A DNA stretch of 18,007 bases from an uncultured bacterium (GTDB lineage Bacteria; Cyanobacteriota; Vampirovibrionia; Gastranaerophilales; Gastranaerophilaceae), in the NCBI GenBank assembly GCA_900550295.1, contig URRM01000029.1:1-18007 (forward strand), in the 5' to 3' direction. Shown piece after piece: positions 13,515 through 18,007 of this stretch; the first letter of the stretch is position 1, and every line of letters starts with the position of its first letter. The notes below the pieces were generated by a model. The model did no database searches, was not told the origin of the DNA, and saw only the letters and a program-made list of their open reading frames with translations. The translations under genes were made by a program, and so were the position numbers.

Positions 13515-14881
13515 TGAACTTAAACAATGAACAAAAAATAATAGAAACAATTAATATGATTAAGTTACACCACCTTGATATTCGTACAGTAACAATGTCA
13601 TTAAGTTTAAGGGATTGTATTTCAGATTGTGCAGACAAAGTTTATGATAACGTTTACAATAAAATTTTGAAATATGCAAAAAATCTGTATAAATATGCAA
13701 ATGAATTAGAAGATGAATATTCAATTCCAATTATAAATAAGAGATTAGCAATAACTCCAGCTTCTATTCTTGGAGAATCTTGTAAAAATTTTGATTATGT
13801 TAAATTAGCTCAAGTTTTAAATGAAGCTGCAAAAGCTGTTAATGTTAATTTTATCGGTGGTTTTTCAGCATTAGTAGAAAAAGGATGCACAAAAGGTGAT
13901 ATTGCTTTAATAGAAAGTATTCCTGAAGCATTGGCAACAACTGATTATCTTTGTTCATCCGTAAATGTTGCAAGTTCTAAAGCTGGTATAAATATGGATG
14001 CTATTTTAAAAATGGCAGATATTGTTAAAAAATCGGCTGAATTAACTGCTGATAAAGATGGCTTAGGTGCAGCAAAATTAGTTTGTTTCTGCAATGCTCC
14101 AGGGGATAATCCGTTTATGGCGGGTGCTTTTTCCGGCTATGGTGAACCTGAATGTGCGTTAAATGTTGGTGTTTCTGGGCCAGGGGTTGTTATGGCCGCT
14201 GTTCAAGATTTACAAAAAGATGCGGATTTTAGTGAAGTTGCAAATACAATCAAACGAGTAGCGTTTAAAATTACAACAACAGGTGAATTAATTGGACGCA
14301 AATTAGCTGATAAACTTAATATTCCTTTTGGTGTAATTGATTTATCTTTAGCTCCAACACCTGCAGAAGGTGATAGTGTTGCAGGTATTTTTAAAGCTAT
14401 GGGACTTGAACATGCTGGTGCGCACGGTACAACAGCTGCTTTAGCGATGTTAAATGATGCTGTAAAAAAAGGTGGAATAATGGCAAGTTCACATGTTGGC
14501 GGACTTAGCGGGGCATTTATTCCTGTTTCAGAAGATGCTGGTATGATTGAAGCAACCTCACAGGGTTATTTAACTTTTGATAAACTGGAAGCTATGACTT
14601 CGGTTTGTTCTGTCGGTTTAGATATGATTGCAATTCCAGGAGATACACCAAATACAACAATTGCAGGTATAATTGCAGATGAAATGGCAATTGGTATGAT
14701 TAATAAAAAAACAACTGCTGTTAGAGTTATACCGGTTCCAAATAAAAAAGTCGGTGATTCCGCTATTTATGGAGGCTTATTAGGTGAAGCTCCTATAATT
14801 TCTGTTGGAAATATATCGTCAAAGGATTTTGTTAATCGTGGCGGACGAATTCCGGCACCAATTCATTCGTTAAATAATTAG
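13514..14881 (+). CDS. UPF0210/DUF711 (PFL-like) family protein
   Basis: 455 residues, the usual length of COG2848/UPF0210. Hallmark segments are present: GGFSALVEKG (115-124), CNAPGDNPFMAGAFSGYGEP (193-212), NVGVSGPGVV (217-226), GAHGTTAAL, ASSHVGGLSGAFIPVSEDAG and the IPGDTPNTTIAG stretch. The family is cytosolic, has a PFL-like fold by known structures, and has no established reaction. In Firmicutes it often sits next to a small ACT-domain gene; none is seen here. Its start overlaps the stop of the MotB/ZorB-like gene by one base, so it is translated with the stator operon. Whether that has functional meaning is unknown. Confidence 0.9.
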   Translation: MNLNNEQKIIETINMIKLHHLDIRTVTMSLSLRDCISDCADKVYDNVYNKILKYAKNLYKYANELEDEYSIPIINKRLAITPASILGESCKNFDYVKLAQVLNEAAKAVNVNFIGGFSALVEKGCTKGDIALIESIPEALATTDYLCSSVNVASSKAGINMDAILKMADIVKKSAELTADKDGLGAAKLVCFCNAPGDNPFMAGAFSGYGEPECALNVGVSGPGVVMAAVQDLQKDADFSEVANTIKRVAFKITTTGELIGRKLADKLNIPFGVIDLSLAPTPAEGDSVAGIFKAMGLEHAGAHGTTAALAMLNDAVKKGGIMASSHVGGLSGAFIPVSEDAGMIEATSQGYLTFDKLEAMTSVCSVGLDMIAIPGDTPNTTIAGIIADEMAIGMINKKTTAVRVIPVPNKKVGDSAIYGGLLGEAPIISVGNISSKDFVNRGGRIPAPIHSLNN

Positions 14882-14898
14882 TAATAGGAGATATATAT

Positions 14899-15240
14899 AT
14901 GTCATACACAGCAAATCGATACGAAAATATGATTCGTGAATTTATTTTAGACCAACAGGCAGACTCTTACAATTCAAGAAACGTAAATTTTCAAAGATAC
15001 AACAATTTGAAAATGTATATGGAACCAAGTAAGATTAAAGAACCTCATTTTTGGGTACGAATTGGTATCTCAGAAGCTTGTTTCTTGATTCAAGACGGTA
15101 CGCTTTTGAGCGGAAGTATTGGTTCGGATACAAAATATATACCTAAATGGCTTAATAAAACCGGCATAAGAGATGAGCTAATGTTAACTTGGGAAGATGC
15201 TCAAAAAGTAGACTATGAAGAAGTTTCAAAGAATGAATAA
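14899..15240 (+). CDS. 113-residue protein of unknown function
   Basis: I do not recognise the family. AGGAG (14886-14890) lies 8 bases before the ATG, and the gene follows the DUF711 gene by 17 bp, so it is the last gene of the stator-like operon. The product is soluble-looking, with a polar N-terminal half (about 1-45) and a probable beta-rich middle (HFWVRIGISEACFLIQDG, about 50-67), then KWLNKTG and an acidic C-terminus. There is no signal peptide, membrane segment or cysteine cluster. The coding character and spacing are normal for a real gene. Confidence 0.75.
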   Translation: MSYTANRYENMIREFILDQQADSYNSRNVNFQRYNNLKMYMEPSKIKEPHFWVRIGISEACFLIQDGTLLSGSIGSDTKYIPKWLNKTGIRDELMLTWEDAQKVDYEEVSKNE

Positions 15241-15268
15241 TAAATATAATGAAAATGTAACATTATGT

Positions 15269-15310
15269 TTGCAATTTATTTTTGTTTGTTTTATTATAAT
15301 GATATAGTAT
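15269..15310 (+). promoter_or_regulatory. Probable promoter region of the rpmG-tRNA-secE-nusG block
   Basis: The AT-rich stretch holds a perfect TATAAT (15295-15300) and a second -10-like TAGTAT (15305-15310) placed 17 bp after TTGTTT (15282-15287). The -35 for the perfect -10 is poor (TTGCAA at 15269-15274 is 20 bp away). A promoter here is likely, but the exact boxes are uncertain. Confidence 0.35.
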
Positions 15311-15314
15311 AAGG

Positions 15315-15348
15315 ATAGAATGTGATTTTGAAAAACACATTCTATTTT
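15315..15348 (+). terminator. Stem-loop before rpmG (terminator or attenuator)
   Basis: ATAGAATGTG (15315-15324) pairs perfectly with CACATTCTAT (15336-15345) across an 11-nt loop, ending in TTTT (15345-15348). It lies 75 bp past the stop of the 113-residue gene and downstream of the probable rpmG promoter. It could end the stator-like operon, act as a leader attenuator, or both. The U-run is short and the stem AU-rich. Confidence 0.5.
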
Positions 15349-15381
15349 AATAGGTAACATTTTTAGAAAAGGAAATAAAAA

Positions 15382-15549
15382 ATGGGCATCAAAGGTAGAG
15401 TAGACAAAATGGTAGTTTTAGCTTGTGAAGACTGCAAAGAAAGAAACTATACAACAGTTAAAAACAAAAAAACAAGCAAAGAAAGAATGGAATTGAGCAA
15501 ATATTGCCCAAGATGTAAAAAACATACAACACACAAAGAAACAAAATAG
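15382..15549 (+). CDS. rpmG: 50S ribosomal protein L33
   Basis: 55 residues read directly from the sequence, the normal length for L33. It keeps both zinc-binding pairs, C15-x2-C18 (ACEDCK) and C42-x2-C45 (YCPRCK), so this is the zinc-containing (C+) form. The conserved RNYTT and KKHT segments are present. AAAGGA lies 8 bases before the ATG. The rpmG - tRNA-Trp - secE - nusG order is a widespread arrangement and supports the call. A short palindrome (15544-15560) overlaps the stop codon and could be an RNA processing or weak 3' hairpin. Confidence 0.95.
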   Translation: MGIKGRVDKMVVLACEDCKERNYTTVKNKKTSKERMELSKYCPRCKKHTTHKETK

Positions 15550-15590
15550 TTAAACTATTTAAAATTATAGTGAAAATTTATATATAGCAA

Positions 15591-15663
15591 GCGTCCTTAG
15601 TTCAGTTGGTAGAACGTCGGTCTCCAAAACCGGATGTCGAGGGTTCGAGTCCTTCAGGGCGCG
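15591..15663 (+). tRNA. tRNA-Trp (anticodon CCA)
   Basis: A full cloverleaf folds by eye. The acceptor GCGTCCT (15591-15597) pairs with AGGGCGC (15656-15662), with one T-G wobble; the D stem is GTTC/GAAC; the anticodon stem is TCGGT/ACCGG with loop CTCCAAA (15622-15628) and anticodon CCA at 15624-15626. The T arm GAGGG-TTCGAGT-CCTTC is standard, and the discriminator is G15663, as expected for tRNA-Trp. No 3' CCA is encoded. It sits between rpmG and secE in the same transcript. Confidence 0.95.
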
Positions 15664-15685
15664 AGTTATATCAAGGAATGATTTT

Positions 15686-15892
15686 ATGAATAAAAATAAT
15701 GAAACAGTACAAGCTATCGTTACTTATTTTAAAGGTGTAAGAGCGGAATGTGGCAAAATTAATTGGCCTGAAAAACAACAAGTTATTGCCGAAACAATTT
15801 TTGTTGTTGCTATTGTCGCATCTTTTACTATTGCTGTTTATTTAATGGATATTATTTTTAAAGCAATCTTAGGTTTAATCCCTAATAGTTAA
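15686..15892 (+). CDS. secE: Preprotein translocase subunit SecE
   Basis: 68 residues, the short single-span form. The conserved amphipathic segment VRAECGKINWPEKQQV (18-33) leads to one membrane helix (about 37-62). SecE stabilises SecY in the inner-membrane protein translocation channel. AAGGA lies 8 bases before the ATG. The gene is 22 bp after the tRNA and 14 bp before nusG. Confidence 0.95.
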   Translation: MNKNNETVQAIVTYFKGVRAECGKINWPEKQQVIAETIFVVAIVASFTIAVYLMDIIFKAILGLIPNS

Positions 15893-15906
15893 GGAAGATA
15901 AATAAA

Positions 15907-16695
15907 ATGACAAAAAAAGATGAAAACTTATTTATGGATGAAGAAGCTGAAGTTGTTAAAACTAGTAGAGATTTAGTTGGTGACCTAGTTATCGGCGAAG
16001 GTGTACCTTCAGCTAAAGCTAAAAAAGAAAAAGCTGCTAAAAAAGCAACAAAAGCAAAATCTGAATCTAAACCACGTAAAAAGAAAGAAGCTGTTGATGA
16101 GCCTGCAGAAGTTGCAGAAACTCAAGTTGAAGAAACTCAAGAAGAATCTTTAAAACCTAAAAAAGCTCTTGAAAAACGTTGGTATATCGTTAATACATAT
16201 TCAGGATACGAAAATAAAGTTAAAGTTAACTTAGAAAAACGTATTGAATATATGAATATGAGTGAAAAAATTTTTAGAGTAGAAGTTCCTCAAAAAACTA
16301 TTACTCAAGTTAAAGCAGGTAAGAAAACTGAAAAAGATGAAAAAGTTTTCCCTGGTTACGTTTTAGTTGAAATGATAATGGATGAAGACAGTTGGTATGT
16401 AGTTAGACATACAGCCGGTGTAACTAGATTTGTTGGTTCCGCTAAAAAACCTATTCCTGCAAGAGATAGTGAAATTAAAAAGGTTCTTGGTAGAGCAACT
16501 ACTGATGCTCCACAAAGAATTGAACTTGACGTTAAAGCTGGCGACAAAGTTAGAATTATTTCTGGACCATTTGCTGAATTCGTTGGTGACATTACAGAAG
16601 TTTACCCAGATAAGGCTAAATTAAGAGCTAACGTTTCAATCTTTGGTCGTGAAACTCCAGTTGAATTAGAATACAAACAAATTCAAAAATTATAA
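15907..16695 (+). CDS. nusG: Transcription elongation factor NusG with long N-terminal extension
   Basis: 262 residues against the usual 175-190. The NGN domain (about 90-190; RWYIVNTYSGYE at 91-102, FPGYVLVEM at 148-156) and the C-terminal KOW domain (about 208-262; VRIISGPFAEFVG at 215-227) are complete. NusG binds RNA polymerase and, through KOW, Rho or S10/NusE. The extra residues 1-88 are a charged low-complexity segment: acidic at first, then Lys/Ala-rich (36-61), then Glu-rich (61-80). AAGGAAG before the ATG supports this start, and the extension has no internal Met with a better site. It is followed by rplK with a structured leader between. Confidence 0.95.
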   Translation: MTKKDENLFMDEEAEVVKTSRDLVGDLVIGEGVPSAKAKKEKAAKKATKAKSESKPRKKKEAVDEPAEVAETQVEETQEESLKPKKALEKRWYIVNTYSGYENKVKVNLEKRIEYMNMSEKIFRVEVPQKTITQVKAGKKTEKDEKVFPGYVLVEMIMDEDSWYVVRHTAGVTRFVGSAKKPIPARDSEIKKVLGRATTDAPQRIELDVKAGDKVRIISGPFAEFVGDITEVYPDKAKLRANVSIFGRETPVELEYKQIQKL

Positions 16696-16724
16696 TTAAA
16701 GCGAAAGCTTAAAACTAAGTAAAT

Positions 16725-16753
16725 TGTGGAAGGGATTACCCGTTATTACCACA
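16725..16753 (+). promoter_or_regulatory. RNA element in front of rplK
   Basis: TGTGG (16725-16729) pairs with CCACA (16749-16753), and an inner GGG-ATTA-CCC hairpin (16732-16741) is separated from it by an asymmetric internal loop (AA on the 5' side, GTTATTA on the 3' side). It lies 13 bases before the ATG, just ahead of the AAAGGA ribosome binding site, so folding or protein binding there could control rplK translation. A related element precedes rplA (17211-17239). Ribosomal protein autoregulation is inference. Confidence 0.6.
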
Positions 16754-16766
16754 GAAAGGACAAAAA

Positions 16767-17192
16767 ATGGCAAAAAAAGTAGTAGGAAAAATCAAACTTC
16801 AAATTGAAGCCGGAAAAGCAAATCCATCTCCTCCAGTTGGTCCTGCATTAGGTCAACATGGTGTTAACATCATGGATTTCTGTAAACAATTCAATGCGAA
16901 GACTGAATCTCAAGCTGGTTACATTATTCCAGTAGTTATTGATGTTTATGAAGACAGAAGTTTTTCATTCGTGACAAAATCACCTCCAGCTCCTGTTTTA
17001 ATCAAGAAAATCTTGAATATTCCTAAAGGATCAGCAACACCAAACAAAACAAAAGTCGCTGAAATCACTCAAGAACAACTTGAAGAAATTGCAAAAATCA
17101 AAATGGAAGATTTGAATGCAACAACAATGGAAGCTGCTGTTGAAATGATTAAAGGCTCTTGCAGAGCTATGGGTGTTACTGTAAAACAGTAA
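16767..17192 (+). CDS. rplK: 50S ribosomal protein L11
   Basis: 141 residues, the normal length. The N-terminal domain carries the proline-rich PSPPVGPALGQHGVNI (20-35) that contacts translation factors and is the thiopeptide-binding face. The C-terminal RNA-binding domain (about 72-141) starts at the SPPAPVLIKK segment. L11 forms the GTPase-associated centre base on 23S rRNA. AAAGGA precedes the ATG. The order nusG-rplK-rplA is the conserved bacterial one. Confidence 0.97.
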   Translation: MAKKVVGKIKLQIEAGKANPSPPVGPALGQHGVNIMDFCKQFNAKTESQAGYIIPVVIDVYEDRSFSFVTKSPPAPVLIKKILNIPKGSATPNKTKVAEITQEQLEEIAKIKMEDLNATTMEAAVEMIKGSCRAMGVTVKQ

Positions 17193-17210
17193 TAAGTACT
17201 AAATTATGTA

Positions 17211-17239
17211 TGGAAGGACGTTTACGTCCGTTACTACCA
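17211..17239 (+). promoter_or_regulatory. RNA element in front of rplA
   Basis: This is the same design as the element at 16725-16753: TGG (17211-17213) with CCA (17237-17239), internal loop AA versus GTTACTA, and an inner hairpin GGACG-TTTA-CGTCC (17216-17229). The outer stem is shorter (3 bp). The AAAGGA ribosome binding site (17242-17247) follows directly. Confidence 0.6.
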
Positions 17240-17255
17240 CGAAAGGAAAATTAAG

Positions 17256-17984
17256 ATGTCAAAATTAACAAAAAAACAACAAAAAGTTCAAGAGTTGTTG
17301 GAAGGGTTTGAACAACCATCAACAGGTCTTGATGCATTAAAAAAACTTAAAGAAGTGTCAGAAGCCGTTTCAAAATTTAATGAAACTGTTGAATGTCACA
17401 TGAGATTAGGTATTGAAGTTAAACATGCTGACCAACAAATTCGTTCAACAACTGTATTACCAGCAGGTTTAGGTAAAACAGTTAGAGTTTGTGTTATCGC
17501 AAAAGGTAACAAAGTAGATGAAGCTTTAGCTGCAGGCGCTGATTTTGCAGGTACTGAAGATATCATTGAAAAAATCGAAAAAGGCTGGTTTGAATTTGAT
17601 ACATTAATTGCAACTCCAGACTGTATGGGTATGCTAGGTAAGTTAGGTCGTGTTTTAGGTCCTAAAGGCTTGATGCCAAACCCTAAAACAGGTACTGTTA
17701 CTCTAGAAGTAGGCAAAGCTGTTAAAGATGCTAAAGCCGGTAAAGTTGAATTCAGAGCTGATAAACAAGGTATGATTCACTGCCCAATTGGTAAAGTTGA
17801 ATTTTCAGTTGAAGATTTAATGAAAAACTATGCTACTTTAGCAGAAGCTATTTTGAAAGCAAAACCTGCATCTGCAAAAGGTACATACATTAAATCAGCT
17901 TATTTATCAACAACAATGGGACCTGGTATCAAATTAGATACAAAAACTTTAGCTGCAGAAGTTAAAGATTACATTGGTGCATAG
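17256..17984 (+). CDS. rplA: 50S ribosomal protein L1
   Basis: 242 residues, slightly longer than the usual 225-235 because of an N-terminal lysine/glutamine-rich segment (about 1-20). The L1 signature GRVLGPKGLMPNPKTGTV (131-148) is intact, as is the GLGKTVRV segment (71-78). L1 forms the mobile stalk at the E site on 23S rRNA and in many bacteria represses its own operon by binding mRNA. Only 63 bp separate it from rplK. The window ends 23 bp after its stop codon. Confidence 0.97.
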   Translation: MSKLTKKQQKVQELLEGFEQPSTGLDALKKLKEVSEAVSKFNETVECHMRLGIEVKHADQQIRSTTVLPAGLGKTVRVCVIAKGNKVDEALAAGADFAGTEDIIEKIEKGWFEFDTLIATPDCMGMLGKLGRVLGPKGLMPNPKTGTVTLEVGKAVKDAKAGKVEFRADKQGMIHCPIGKVEFSVEDLMKNYATLAEAILKAKPASAKGTYIKSAYLSTTMGPGIKLDTKTLAAEVKDYIGA

Positions 17985-18007
17985 TTGATTTGAAATTTTG
18001 GGCGTGG

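Noticed and set aside
17396..17716. 106-residue minus-strand open frame inside rplA
   Set aside because: Antisense shadow of ribosomal protein L1 coding sequence.

Overview
This window is AT-rich bacterial chromosome carrying mostly housekeeping genes. The Gram-negative-type envelope (an OmpA-like peptidoglycan-binding stator protein), the short four-domain ribosomal protein S1, a cyanobacterial-style HNH endonuclease and the style of the regulatory proteins suggest a non-photosynthetic relative of Cyanobacteria (Melainabacteria/Vampirovibrionia, Gastranaerophilales-like). This is an inference from gene style and base composition, and a Firmicutes-like lineage is the main alternative.

Layout. 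Positions 1-423 are a non-coding, G-poor stretch with two imperfect ~48-bp repeats. It probably forms the upstream region of a minus-strand gene starting at position 8 and leaving the window. Positions 424-3350 hold a signalling and localisation cluster: a receiver-MinD/CpaE-like ATPase (minus), a 47-residue small protein (minus), a coiled-coil plus receiver protein (plus) and an HNH endonuclease (minus). Positions 3416-6876 (all minus) hold the overlapping ispH-rpsA pair and a DHH/DHHA1 phosphoesterase with an unusual N-terminal extension, each unit ending in a clear intrinsic terminator. Positions 6928-11824 (minus) form a two-gene unit: a 1115-residue multidomain protein (zinc ribbons, degenerate nucleotide-cyclase-like domain, degenerate STAND/AAA ATPase, TPR-like tail) followed after 10 bp by glycogen synthase glgA.

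From 11845 onward everything reads on the plus strand. A tight four-gene operon (11901-15240) encodes a MotA/ZorA-like channel subunit, a MotB/ZorB-like OmpA-domain partner, a UPF0210/DUF711 protein and an unknown 113-residue protein. It is followed by the classic translation/transcription block rpmG - tRNA-Trp - secE - nusG - rplK - rplA (15382-17984). The 55-codon rpmG and the tRNA-Trp were read directly from the sequence.

The most interesting parts are three. First, the divergent locus around 11850 pairs an orphan ion-driven stator of Zorya/Mot type with a large, apparently catalytically dead cyclase/STAND-type protein; no flagellar genes and no Zorya effectors are in the window. Second, two related RNA elements precede rplK and rplA, with stems that differ in sequence but keep pairing. 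Third, several regulatory sites are very compact: a promoter embedded in a terminator, a possible leaderless start, and a palindrome in a promoter spacer.
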